Assembly (NCBI GenBank): GCA_902482195.1
Contig: CABSZQ010000088.1
Location: forward strand, 1-6,116
Direction of reading: 5' to 3'
DNA: 6,116 nt
Source: an uncultured Haemophilus sp.
GTDB lineage: Bacteria > Pseudomonadota > Gammaproteobacteria > Enterobacterales > Pasteurellaceae
Part shown: positions 1-6,106 of the stretch, one piece after another
How the letters are laid out: each line of letters opens with the position of its first letter
Position numbering within the stretch: position 1 is the stretch's first letter
Translations under genes and position numbers: made by a program
The notes under the pieces: model-generated
What the model saw: the letters and a program-made list of their open reading frames with translations, nothing else
What the model was told of the DNA's origin: nothing
Databases searched by the model: none

Positions 1-279
1 CTTGTACACGCTACACGTAAACAATTAGAAGAAGCCGGTGATAAAGTTCCAACTGAAGATCGTGCAGCAATTGAAAGCGCATTAAGCGATTTAGAAACTG
101 CGGCGAAAGGCGAAGATAAAGCAGCAATCGAAGCTAAACTTCAAGCGCTTGCAGAAGTTGCTCAAAAACTCGCTCAAGCGGCTCAACCACAAGGTGATGC
201 ACAACAAGCTCAAAGCAACAGCAAACCAAATGATGATGTTGTTGATGCAGAGTTTGAAGAAGTGAAAGACAACAAATAA
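1..279 (+). CDS. dnaK: Chaperone DnaK (Hsp70), C-terminal 92 residues only (5' partial)
   Basis: This is the 3' end of dnaK; the window opens in phase with a CTT codon and the frame stays open to TAA at 277-279. DnaK is the cytoplasmic ATP-driven Hsp70 that binds unfolded polypeptides with DnaJ and GrpE. The visible part begins [15 protein letters not shown] and covers the helical lid (about residues 1-60 of the fragment, rich in A, E, K and Q). A glutamine-rich disordered linker follows, and then the typical Hsp70 tail [15 protein letters not shown]. The ATPase and substrate-binding domains lie upstream of the window. The tail matches the gammaproteobacterial form, which usually ends EEVKDKK. 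A terminator follows 20 bp downstream. dnaJ lies on the same strand but only after two other genes. Identity is very secure; the start cannot be seen. Confidence 0.97.
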   Translation, partial: LVHATRKQLEEAGDKVPTEDRAAIESALSDLETAAKGEDKAAIEAKLQALAEVAQKLAQAAQPQGDAQQAQSNSKPNDDVVDAEFEEVKDNK

Positions 280-298
280 TTTCACTTTAACCTAAATC

Positions 299-323
299 AA
301 AGGGCGTAGCGATACGCCCTTTT
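299..323 (+). terminator. Intrinsic terminator after dnaK
   Basis: A perfect 10-bp stem (AAAGGGCGTA at 299-308 pairs with TACGCCCTTT at 313-322) closes a GCGA tetraloop and starts 20 bp after the dnaK stop. The core is G+C rich and the 3' arm runs into a short T run (320-323) before GGTG. It should end most dnaK transcripts, so the next gene probably needs its own promoter or read-through. The U-tract is short, so termination may be incomplete. Confidence 0.85.
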
Positions 324-342
324 GGTGTATTCATTCATCAGC

Positions 343-384
343 ATTTTTCCTGACTTTATTAAAAAAAGTGAAGTCAGGAAAAAT
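343..384 (+). repeat. Perfect 14-bp inverted repeat (RNA hairpin or operator) upstream of the effector-binding gene
   Basis: ATTTTTCCTGACTT (343-356) is the exact reverse complement of AAGTCAGGAAAAAT (371-384). As RNA on the + strand, the stem can continue inward by four more pairs, two of them U-G (357-370, 358-369, 359-368, 360-367), leaving an all-A loop at 361-366. The 3' arm ends six bases before the GGAGG ribosome site of the next gene. No T-run follows it on the + strand, so it is not a standard terminator. It could be a 5' leader structure, an operator for a dimeric regulator or an RNA processing site; the sequence does not decide between these. Confidence 0.75.
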
Positions 385-399
385 AAACCCGGAGGATAA

Positions 400-798
400 A
401 TGGCGTTAAAACTCTACCCAATCGTACAACAACGCTTAAATAACAACATTGCAAATGAGATAATCTCAACCCTTTGGCAAAACAATCTTGATAAACTACC
501 ACAAGGTCACTGTTGTTATGGCATCTATTTTAATTATGCTACGAATCACCTAGCAGACTATGATTTTGCGATTGCAAGTGAAGTAGTATTAGAGACAGAT
601 ATTCCAGTGATTGAAATTGAAGATTTGAGTTTCTACGAAGTTTTTCGTTGCAAAGTAGATGAAATTTATCAAACATGGCAACTAATCTGGAAAAAAGAAC
701 AACAAGGTTTACTTAAGCGGGCTTATTCGGTGGATTTTGAAAAATACCACTCTGATGGTTTGGTAGAAATTTATATCGCTGTTGTACCACATTGCTAA
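400..798 (+). CDS. Stand-alone GyrI/Cass2-like effector-binding domain protein
   Basis: This 132-residue protein looks like the effector-binding half of AraC-type regulators (the GyrI-like or integron Cass2 fold) with no DNA-binding domain. Typical family features are LW near residues 25-26, CYGIYFNYA (39-47), ADYDFAIASEV (52-62), YQTWQLIW (90-97) and the closing RAYSVDFEKY...VEIYIAV (107-128). The family binds small, often hydrophobic or cationic ligands in a cleft; a conserved acidic residue such as E114 in DFEKY often lines it. Start choice is clear: ATG at 400 follows GGAGG (391-395) with four bases between. No signal peptide or membrane segment is seen, so it should be cytoplasmic. It lies between dnaK and a methionine-synthesis gene, each with a hairpin in the gap. 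The ligand and partner are unknown. Some annotations would call it an AraC family regulator, but no helix-turn-helix is present. Confidence 0.8.
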   Translation: MALKLYPIVQQRLNNNIANEIISTLWQNNLDKLPQGHCCYGIYFNYATNHLADYDFAIASEVVLETDIPVIEIEDLSFYEVFRCKVDEIYQTWQLIWKKEQQGLLKRAYSVDFEKYHSDGLVEIYIAVVPHC

Positions 799-802
799 GC
801 TC

Positions 803-839
803 AAAGTGCGTAAAATTTTATAAAAAACAACCGCACTTT
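803..839. terminator. Weak hairpin containing one exact and one decayed uptake signal
   Basis: AAAGTGCG (803-810) pairs with CGCACTTT (832-839) across an A/T-rich 21-base loop, starting four bases after the stop of the effector-binding gene. The right arm holds an exact uptake signal on the - strand (830-838). The left arm is a near copy that reads AAGTGCGTA instead of AAGTGCGGT. Paired uptake signals commonly act as terminators in Pasteurellaceae. Here the stem is short, the loop long and the T run only three bases, so any termination would be weak. Confidence 0.5.
830..838 (-). repeat. DNA uptake signal sequence (Hin-type USS)
   Basis: Exact AAGTGCGGT on the - strand, read as ACCGCACTT on +. 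It is the right arm of the hairpin after the effector-binding gene. These signals direct preferential DNA uptake in naturally competent Haemophilus-type bacteria. Confidence 0.9.
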
Positions 840-871
840 ACCCCAAAACAAACACAACAAAGGAAAAAACA

Positions 872-2140
872 ATGAAATTCGAAACGAAATGCCTCCATGC
901 TGGCTATAGCCCTAAAAACGGTGAGCCACGTGTTCAACCTATCGTACAAAGCACGACTTATACCTACGATTCTGCAGAAGAAATTGGCAAGTTATTTGAT
1001 TTACAAGCTGCAGGTTATTTCTATACTCGCCTAGCAAACCCAACAACCAATGCTGCGGAAGAAAAAATTACAGCACTTGAAGGTGGCGTTGCAACAATGT
1101 GTACTGCTTCTGGTCAATCTGCGGTTTTCTACGCAATGCTGAATATTTTAGAAGCGGGCGATCACTTCATTTCCTCTTCTTATGTGTATGGCGGTTCCTA
1201 TAATTTATTTGCCCACACATTCAAAAAAATGGGTATTGAAGTGACTTTTGTAGATCAAGATTTACCACTTGAAGAACTCAAAAAAGCAATCCGTCCAAAT
1301 ACAAAAGCGGTCTTTGCTGAAACTATTGCTAACCCTGCTTTACGAGTATTAGATATTGAAAAATTTGCTGCCTTAGCGAAAGCAGCAGAGGCGCCATTAT
1401 TAATTGATAACACTTTTGCCACCCCCTATTTTTGTCGCCCAATCGAATTTGGCGCAAACGTGGTCATTCACAGCGCATCTAAATATTTAGATGGTCATGC
1501 TATTGCCTTAGGTGGCTCAATTACTGATGGCGGTAACTTTAATTGGAATAACGGCAAATATCCGCAATTAAGCACGCCAGACCAAACTTATCATGGTTTA
1601 GTTTATACAGAAACCTTTGGCCCTGCGGCTTATATTGTCAAAGCACGTGTGCAATTAATGCGTGATTTAGGTGCTACACCCGCTCCACAAAATAGTTTCT
1701 TATTAAATGTAGGTATGGAAACCCTTGCGCTTCGCATGCAACGTCATTATGAAAATGCACAGGCTGTAGCCGAGTTTTTAGAAAAACATCCGCAAGTTGT
1801 TAAAGTGAATTATCCTGGCTTACCAAGTTCGCCAGATTATGCCCTCAAACAAAAATACTTACCGAACGGTTTGTGTGGCGTTATTTCCTTTGAGATTAAA
1901 GGTGACAAAGAAACCGCGGCAAAATGGTTAAACGCATTGCAAATGACTTCACGAGAAGTACACGTAGCCGATATTCGTACTTGTGCGTTACATCCAGCAA
2001 CCTCAACGCACCGCCAATTAAATGAAGCTGAATTAGAAAAAGCGGGGATTTCTGCAGGACTTATTCGTCTCTCTTGCGGTATTGAAAATATTCAAGATAT
2101 TTTAGCAGACTTAGAGCAAGCATTTGCAGCAGCAAAATAA
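872..2140 (+). CDS. O-acetylhomoserine sulfhydrylase-type PLP enzyme (homocysteine synthase)
   Basis: This 422-residue protein belongs to the Cys/Met metabolism PLP-dependent (gamma) family. Its length fits O-acetylhomoserine aminocarboxypropyltransferase (MetY type), which makes homocysteine from O-acetylhomoserine and sulfide; cystathionine gamma-synthase is nearer 385. Visible active-site parts are Y51 and R53 (PLP phosphate, from the partner subunit), G81-Q82, Y106 (ring stacking), D179 in IDNTFATP, the Schiff-base lysine K204 in SASKYLDGH, and R399 in LIRLSCGIE (substrate carboxylate). The late motif reads VADIRTCALHPATSTH, where most MetY proteins have a NLGD-type segment and HPASTTH, so it belongs to a side branch of the family. 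ATG at 872 follows AAAGGA (859-864). It is cytoplasmic. No MetJ operator repeat was recognised upstream. A lyase such as methionine gamma-lyase is possible from motifs alone. Family is certain; exact substrate is less so. Confidence 0.88.
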   Translation: MKFETKCLHAGYSPKNGEPRVQPIVQSTTYTYDSAEEIGKLFDLQAAGYFYTRLANPTTNAAEEKITALEGGVATMCTASGQSAVFYAMLNILEAGDHFISSSYVYGGSYNLFAHTFKKMGIEVTFVDQDLPLEELKKAIRPNTKAVFAETIANPALRVLDIEKFAALAKAAEAPLLIDNTFATPYFCRPIEFGANVVIHSASKYLDGHAIALGGSITDGGNFNWNNGKYPQLSTPDQTYHGLVYTETFGPAAYIVKARVQLMRDLGATPAPQNSFLLNVGMETLALRMQRHYENAQAVAEFLEKHPQVVKVNYPGLPSSPDYALKQKYLPNGLCGVISFEIKGDKETAAKWLNALQMTSREVHVADIRTCALHPATSTHRQLNEAELEKAGISAGLIRLSCGIENIQDILADLEQAFAAAK

Positions 2141-2160
2141 GTCATAAATTAACGAATTTA

Positions 2161-2188
2161 CCCTTGATATTTCTGACTTCGGCATTAT
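2161..2188 (+). promoter_or_regulatory. Candidate heat-shock (sigma-32) promoter for dnaJ
   Basis: CCCTTGATA at 2161-2169 resembles the sigma-32 -35 element (consensus CTTGAAA), and CGGCATTAT at 2180-2188 partly resembles the -10 (CCCCATNT). The gap of about 10 bases is shorter than the usual 11-16, and two of the four C positions are G. It is proposed because dnaJ is cut off from the dnaK transcript here and heat control would be expected. The evidence is thin. The 140-bp gap (2141-2280) otherwise holds very A/T-rich sequence and no terminator. Confidence 0.25.
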
Positions 2189-2280
2189 TTTTATTCTTAG
2201 GTATGTTGTTAACGCAATACCATACAATAACAAAATAAAATTTTTTAAATTTATATTTTTAAACGGAAAACGAAAACATT

Positions 2281-3417
2281 ATGGCAAAGAAAGATTATTA
2301 CGACGTTCTTGGTGTTGAACGTGGCGCAGATGAAAAAGCAATTAAACGTGCTTACAAAAAGCTCGCCATGCAATATCACCCTGATAGAACCAAAGGTGAT
2401 AAAGCCAAAGAAGAAAAATTTAAAGAAATCCAAGAAGCCTATGAAATTTTAGGTGATAAAGAAAAGCGTGCCGCTTACGATCAATATGGTCACGCAGCCT
2501 TTGAACAAGGCGGCATGGGAGGCGGCGACTTCGGTGGCGGATTCAGCGGTGCTGATTTCGGTGATATTTTTGGTGATATGTTTGGCGATATCTTCGGCGG
2601 TGGCGGACGTGGTCGTCAACGTGTAGTACGCGGTGAAGATTTACGTTATGACATCCAAATCACGTTAGAAGAAGCCGTAAAAGGTACAACCAAAGATATC
2701 CAAATCAATACACTTGCTCACTGTGATAGCTGTGATGGCTCTGGTGCAGAAAAAGGATCGAAAGTTGAAACATGTCCAAGCTGTCATGGTTCTGGTCGTG
2801 TTCGTCGTCAACAAGGTTTCTTCGTAACTGAAACGGTTTGTCCTACTTGTCATGGTTCTGGTAAGAAAATTGAAAAACCATGTAAAAACTGCCATGGCGA
2901 AGGTCGTGTTCATAAGAAGAAAAACCTTTCTGTTAAAATCCCAGCAGGTGTGGATACCGGCAACCAATTACGTTTAAGCGGTGAAGGTGCGGCTGGCGAA
3001 AATGGTGCACCAGCAGGCGATTTATATGTGGTGATTCACGTTAAAGAACATCATATCTTTGAACGTGATGGCAATAACCTCTACTGCGAAGTGCCAATCA
3101 GTTTCTCAATGGCTGCATTAGGTGGTGAAATTGAAGTTCCAACCTTAGACGGTAAAGTGAAACTCAAAATTCCTGCGGAAACCCAAACAGGCAAACTATT
3201 CCGTATGCGTGGTAAAGGGGTGACCTCTACACGTAGCGGCTACGCAGGCGATCTCATTTGTCGAGTAGTAATTGAAACACCGGTAAACTTAAATAAAGAA
3301 CAAAAAGAATTATTAGAAAAACTGGAAGAAAGTTTGAAAGGGCAAAAATCTCATAGCCCGAAATCTTCAAGCTTTTTAGACGGTGTGAAGAAATTCTTTG
3401 ATAACTTAGGTAAGTAA
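2281..3417 (+). CDS. dnaJ: Chaperone protein DnaJ (type I Hsp40)
   Basis: DnaJ is the cytoplasmic co-chaperone that delivers unfolded clients to DnaK and stimulates its ATPase. All parts of a type I protein are present in 378 residues (E. coli DnaJ has 376). The J domain spans about 1-70 with HPD at 33-35. A Gly/Phe region at about 75-115 contains the usual [12 protein letters not shown] repeats. Four zinc motifs follow: CDSCDGSG (148-155), CPSCHGSG (165-172), CPTCHGSG (187-194) and CKNCHGEG (201-208). Beta-sandwich client-binding domains run from about 215 to 335, then a dimerising tail. ATG at 2281 is preceded by only a weak, distant ribosome site (CGGA near 2264-2267), but [11 protein letters not shown] is the standard DnaJ N-terminus. 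It is separated from dnaK by two genes, which may change how the pair is co-expressed. It converges on modC with a shared hairpin between them. Confidence 0.98.
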   Translation: MAKKDYYDVLGVERGADEKAIKRAYKKLAMQYHPDRTKGDKAKEEKFKEIQEAYEILGDKEKRAAYDQYGHAAFEQGGMGGGDFGGGFSGADFGDIFGDMFGDIFGGGGRGRQRVVRGEDLRYDIQITLEEAVKGTTKDIQINTLAHCDSCDGSGAEKGSKVETCPSCHGSGRVRRQQGFFVTETVCPTCHGSGKKIEKPCKNCHGEGRVHKKKNLSVKIPAGVDTGNQLRLSGEGAAGENGAPAGDLYVVIHVKEHHIFERDGNNLYCEVPISFSMAALGGEIEVPTLDGKVKLKIPAETQTGKLFRMRGKGVTSTRSGYAGDLICRVVIETPVNLNKEQKELLEKLEESLKGQKSHSPKSSSFLDGVKKFFDNLGK

Positions 3418-3428
3418 GCCTAAATAGA

Positions 3429-3437
3429 AAGTGCGGT
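3429..3437 (+). repeat. DNA uptake signal sequence (Hin-type USS)
   Basis: Exact AAGTGCGGT on +, forming the left arm of the dnaJ/modC terminator. Confidence 0.95.
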
Positions 3438-3462
3438 CAATTTTAAAACTATTTTGAAATTG

Positions 3463-3471
3463 ACCGCACTT
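3463..3471 (-). repeat. DNA uptake signal sequence (Hin-type USS)
   Basis: Exact AAGTGCGGT on -, forming the right arm of the dnaJ/modC terminator, in inverted orientation to the copy at 3429. Confidence 0.95.
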
Positions 3472-3491
3472 TTATTTTATAAGCAATGATT

Positions 3492-4547
3492 TTACACGAC
3501 AGAAATGGCTTTTATTTGTACATAAACATCCATGCCTTGAGCAAAATGCAATTCATTAAACGCCCATTTACTGATACTTGCCCAAACTTTATGCCCTTCC
3601 ACCAATACCGCAATATCAATACGATTCTTTTGCGGAACGATTTGTACAATTTGCCCACGTAAGATATTACGAATACTCGTTTGCTCTGGCTTACTGAGAG
3701 TGAGTGATACATCGGAACTATAAATGCAGACGCGTACTTTTTCATTCGCTTGATGATACACTTCGTTGATCCAAAGTTGCTGTTCGCCTAAAGAAAGTGC
3801 GGTCATTTTATAGGTTGGATTATGCAAATAGACAGGCAACGCCAACACACTACTCTGTTCCGATTCGCCTTTCCAAGGGGCAAATAACGGACTGTTCCAC
3901 ACATTTTCTAAGGTGTCATAGGCTTTCACTTTGCCGTTTTCCATCAGCACAACGCGATCGGCCAAACGTAATAATTCGTCCAAACTGTGCGTCACATATA
4001 AAATCGGCACATTAATTTCTTTGGATAGACTTTCCAGATATTGCATAAGCTCACGTTTGCGAGGCACATCTAAAGCTGAAAGCGGTTCATCCATTAACAA
4101 AATATCAGGATCTGTTAATAAGGCTCGCCCAATCGCCACACGTTGTTTTTCGCCACCCGATAAAGTCAGAGGATAGCGTTTGAGTAACGGTTCAATACCA
4201 AGTAGCTGAACGATATAGTCAAAGTCTTCACGGCTGACATTCTTCATACCATAACGTAAATTGCCTTTGACATTGTAATGGGGAAATAAACGCGCATCTT
4301 GGAATACATAGCCGATTTTGCGCTGATGCACGGGGAGATTCTCACCGTTCTCCACATCCACCAAAGTGCGGTCATTTAAACGAATAAATCCTTGATCGGG
4401 ATGAGTTAAACCACTCACCAAATTAATCAATGAGGTTTTACCCGAACCTGATAAACCAAAAATAGCCGTCACACCTTGAGTTGGCAATTGCAGATCCGCA
4501 CGTAAGGTCAGGCGACCTAATTGTTGTTGTACATTAATGTGTAGCAT
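3492..4547 (-). CDS. modC: Molybdate ABC transporter ATP-binding protein ModC
   Basis: ModC is the cytoplasmic ATPase that powers molybdate import through ModB. Its 351 residues match the usual length of about 350. Visible motifs are Walker A GLSGSGKT (31-38), Q-loop Q83 in VFQD, signature LSGGEKQR (129-136), Walker B ILLMDEP (149-155) and H-loop H187. The C-terminal part from about 290 fits the Mop/TOBE molybdate-binding domain ([13 protein letters not shown], then [10 protein letters not shown]). ATG at 4545-4547 lies inside the end of modB, overlapping it by 14 bases, with GGGG and AGGG stretches just upstream; translational coupling to modB is likely. It is the last gene of modABC and ends before the shared terminator. 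Two uptake signals lie inside the gene. VGDP-type and tungstate relatives are less likely given the ModA/ModB context. Confidence 0.96.
   Translation of the reverse strand: MLHINVQQQLGRLTLRADLQLPTQGVTAIFGLSGSGKTSLINLVSGLTHPDQGFIRLNDRTLVDVENGENLPVHQRKIGYVFQDARLFPHYNVKGNLRYGMKNVSREDFDYIVQLLGIEPLLKRYPLTLSGGEKQRVAIGRALLTDPDILLMDEPLSALDVPRKRELMQYLESLSKEINVPILYVTHSLDELLRLADRVVLMENGKVKAYDTLENVWNSPLFAPWKGESEQSSVLALPVYLHNPTYKMTALSLGEQQLWINEVYHQANEKVRVCIYSSDVSLTLSKPEQTSIRNILRGQIVQIVPQKNRIDIAVLVEGHKVWASISKWAFNELHFAQGMDVYVQIKAISVV
3795..3803 (+). repeat. DNA uptake signal sequence (Hin-type USS)
   Basis: Exact AAGTGCGGT on +, within modC on the opposite strand, where it encodes part of MTALS (residues 248-252). 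Confidence 0.9.
4364..4372 (+). repeat. DNA uptake signal sequence (Hin-type USS)
   Basis: Exact AAGTGCGGT on +, inside modC, where the other strand encodes DRTLV (residues 59-63). Confidence 0.9.
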
Positions 4548-5250
4548 CGCCCTGCCCCAATTTTTTCTGCATCCGTTTGCTCAATGCTTCGGAAAGCAAT
4601 AAAGAAATTAATGAAAGGATCACCGCAAACAAACAAAGGCGTGCAGTTTGTGCTTCTGCGCCTGGTGTTTGGATAAATGAATACATCGCTAAAGGAATGG
4701 TTTGGGTCTCTCCCGCAATATTGGAAACGAAAGTAATAGTCGCACCAAACTCCCCTAAAGAGCGTGCAAAACCTAATACTAAACCTGCTAATACACCAGG
4801 TAGAGAAAGGGGCAATGTAATCGTAAAAAAGACTCGCCAAGGCGAAGCGCCAAGCGTTTGTGCGGCTTGCTCTAATTTAAAATCAATGCTTTCCAAGGAA
4901 AGACGTATCGCTCGTACGACCAATGGAAATGCCACCACCGCTGAAGCTAATACTGCTCCCTTCCAGCTAAAGCCGAAGGATAAGCCAAACCATTGATATA
5001 AATACTTGCCAATAAAACCATTACGCCCCATGGCGACTAATAATAAATAGCCGATTACCACCGGCGGTAACACTAAAGGTAGATGGATAATTCCGGTAAT
5101 CAAAGACTTACCGTAAAATTCCTTACGAGCCAGTAACCAAGCAATAAAAATTGCTAAGGGCAGACTCCAAAGCATAGAACTCAATGCGACACTCATGCTT
5201 AAGTGAATCGCATCCCATTCCATCGGGCTTAATTGAAACCAAGAGAGCAA
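4534..5250 (-). CDS. modB: Molybdate ABC transporter permease ModB (TTG start)
   Basis: ModB forms the inner-membrane channel of the molybdate importer, docking ModA outside and ModC inside. The 238 residues show about five hydrophobic segments, near 15-40, 50-73, 97-115, 148-165 and 203-220. The cytoplasmic EAA-type coupling loop is [21 protein letters not shown] at about 127-147. [16 protein letters not shown] (56-71) and [17 protein letters not shown] (162-178) are typical of ModB. The chosen start is TTG (5248-5250), because AAGGA lies six bases before it. The first internal ATG, at residue 10, has no ribosome site, although the E. coli protein also begins close to that point (about 6 residues shorter). 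It follows modA after 94 bp containing a terminator, and overlaps modC by 14 bp. The weak start and the terminator suggest that less ModB than ModA is made. Confidence 0.95.
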   Translation of the reverse strand: MLSWFQLSPMEWDAIHLSMSVALSSMLWSLPLAIFIAWLLARKEFYGKSLITGIIHLPLVLPPVVIGYLLLVAMGRNGFIGKYLYQWFGLSFGFSWKGAVLASAVVAFPLVVRAIRLSLESIDFKLEQAAQTLGASPWRVFFTITLPLSLPGVLAGLVLGFARSLGEFGATITFVSNIAGETQTIPLAMYSFIQTPGAEAQTARLCLFAVILSLISLLLSEALSKRMQKKLGQGDATH

Positions 5251-5256
5251 AATATT

Positions 5257-5261
5257 TCCTT
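5257..5261 (-). promoter_or_regulatory. Ribosome binding site fixing the modB TTG start
   Basis: AAGGA on the - strand (TCCTT on +) lies six bases ahead of the TTG at 5248-5250. It is the only good ribosome site near the modB start and decides for TTG over the ATG nine codons downstream. Confidence 0.75.
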
Positions 5262-5300
5262 GTGTATATATCGATATGACAAAATTTCTTTAGAGATAAT

Positions 5301-5324
5301 AAAAAGGACAGTTTCCTGTCCTTT
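5301..5324 (-). terminator. Intrinsic terminator or attenuator between modA and modB
   Basis: On the - strand AAAGGACAG pairs perfectly with CTGTCCTTT around a GAAA (GNRA) tetraloop (stem 5303-5311 with 5316-5324). The 3' arm runs into T5 and then ATTATC. It starts 20 bp after the modA stop. All features of a Rho-independent terminator are present, so a share of transcripts should stop after modA. Read-through would supply modBC. No recognised molybdenum riboswitch lies in the 94-bp gap. Confidence 0.85.
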
Positions 5325-5344
5325 CTTTATAAAGTCTGAGCTCA

Positions 5345-6106
5345 TTATTTCACAGAGAAACCATATTCAACAAATATTTTTTTCGCTGCACTTGATTCTA
5401 AGTAATTAAGGAAATCACGAGTATCCGCGTTGTCATGATCTTTTAAAATCGCAACCGGATATTCAACTGGTTTATAACTATCTTTAGGGAATACACCTAC
5501 CGCTTTCACGTCTTTACTCACTTTCGCATCGGTGCTATACACAATACCGTAAGGAGCTTCAGCGCGTTCAACTAAGGCTAGCGCACCACGCACGTCTTTC
5601 GCACGCGCTAATTTATCTTTAACTTGATCCCATAAATTTAATTTGGTTAATGACTCTTCAGCATATTGTCCTGCAGGAACATGCGCAGGATCACCCACAG
5701 ATAAATAGCTATCTTTTAAACCTTTGATCCATTCACCTTTAGCAATATCTACTGAATTAACCGCACTTTTAGCCGGCGCAATTAATACTAATTCATTGCC
5801 TGCTAATACTTTTTCAGTTTCTTTTACAGTGAGATTTTTATCTGATAAATATTTCATCCATTTGTTGCTAGCTGAAATAAATAAGTCTGCAGGTGCACCT
5901 TCTTCAACTTGTTTTGCAAGGGTGGAAGAAGAAGCAAAAGAGAAAACCACGGTATTATTTGGCTTTTCAGTTTGGTATTGATCCGCAATTTGTTGTAACG
6001 CATCAGTCATTGAAGCTGCTGCAAACACTGTCACTTTTGCTGATGCAGCAAAAGATACGCCCATACCCGCAATTAAAAGTGCGGTTGCAAATTTAGTTAA
6101 TTTCAT
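5345..6106 (-). CDS. modA: Molybdate ABC transporter periplasmic binding protein ModA
   Basis: ModA captures molybdate (and tungstate) in the periplasm and hands it to ModBC. The 253-residue precursor has a clear Sec signal peptide: K3 and K5, hydrophobic core about 7-20, and cleavage most likely after ASA at 23, leaving KVTVFAAAS. The oxyanion pocket seen in E. coli ModA is conserved: S32 (AAASMTDAL), the FASSST serines at 59-61, A145 in VPAGQY, V172 in DVRGALALVE and Y190 in GIVYSTDA. APADLFISAS (71-80) and the closing VEYGFSVK are also typical. ATG at 6104-6106 follows GAGATAAATA at the window edge, so the ribosome site is only partly visible. The operon promoter and any ModE operator lie outside the window. 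Two uptake signals fall in the gene, one of them in the signal-peptide region. Confidence 0.97.
   Translation of the reverse strand: MKLTKFATALLIAGMGVSFAASAKVTVFAAASMTDALQQIADQYQTEKPNNTVVFSFASSSTLAKQVEEGAPADLFISASNKWMKYLSDKNLTVKETEKVLAGNELVLIAPAKSAVNSVDIAKGEWIKGLKDSYLSVGDPAHVPAGQYAEESLTKLNLWDQVKDKLARAKDVRGALALVERAEAPYGIVYSTDAKVSKDVKAVGVFPKDSYKPVEYPVAILKDHDNADTRDFLNYLESSAAKKIFVEYGFSVK
5760..5768 (-). repeat. DNA uptake signal sequence (Hin-type USS)
   Basis: Exact AAGTGCGGT on -, in the sense strand of modA, encoding part of KSAVN (residues 113-117). Confidence 0.9.
6077..6085 (+). repeat. DNA uptake signal sequence (Hin-type USS)
   Basis: Exact AAGTGCGGT on +, followed by an A/T tract (GCAAATTTAG) as in the extended signal. 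It lies in the signal-peptide coding part of modA, a region that tolerates the residues it imposes (TALLI). Confidence 0.9.

Larger units (their letters stand above)
3424..3480. terminator. Bidirectional terminator of paired uptake signals between dnaJ and modC
   Basis: A perfect 16-bp stem (3428-3443 with 3457-3472) carries AAGTGCGGT in both arms in opposite orientation. As + strand RNA it can extend through a U-G pair (3444-3456) and four A-U pairs to a three-base loop at 3449-3451, giving 21 pairs. On + the 3' arm runs into TTTTATTTTAT (3470-3480), a good U-tract for dnaJ. On - the run after the stem is shorter (TTTCTATTT), but this is still the only terminator visible for modC. It sits in a 74-bp gap between convergent genes, the classic place for such a structure. 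Confidence 0.92.

Noticed and set aside
1303..1312. AAAAGCGGTC resembling the Apl-type uptake signal
   Set aside because: It differs from ACAAGCGGTC at one base, is alone, and all other signals in the window are Hin-type.
872..2140. Cystathionine gamma-synthase (MetB) as the identity of this gene
   Set aside because: At 422 residues it is longer than MetB (about 385) and its N-terminal and YFYTRLANPTT segments fit the O-acetylhomoserine sulfhydrylase group better.
2167..2182. TTTCTGACTT resembling the arm TTTCCTGACTT of the hairpin at 343-356
   Set aside because: The match is imperfect, it has no inverted partner here, and such a short A/T-rich similarity may be chance.
2570..2610. Tandem repeat in the dnaJ Gly/Phe region
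   Set aside because: The repeated GD(I/M)F units are the normal composition of this region in DnaJ proteins.
2665..2967. 100-codon open frame on the - strand inside dnaJ, and similar open frames opposite modA, modB, modC and dnaK
   Set aside because: They lie antisense or out of frame to well-conserved genes, show no domain features, and follow from the codon bias of the real genes.
5221..5223. ATG at codon 10 as the modB start
   Set aside because: No ribosome site precedes it, whereas TTG at 5248 has AAGGA six bases upstream. It remains possible because E. coli ModB starts near this point.
5263..5280. Palindrome ATATCGATAT (5268-5277) as a possible ModE operator before modB
   Set aside because: It lacks the two spaced TATA-type half-sites of known ModE operators and lies between modA and modB, not before modA. 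A 10-bp A/T-rich palindrome is easily chance.
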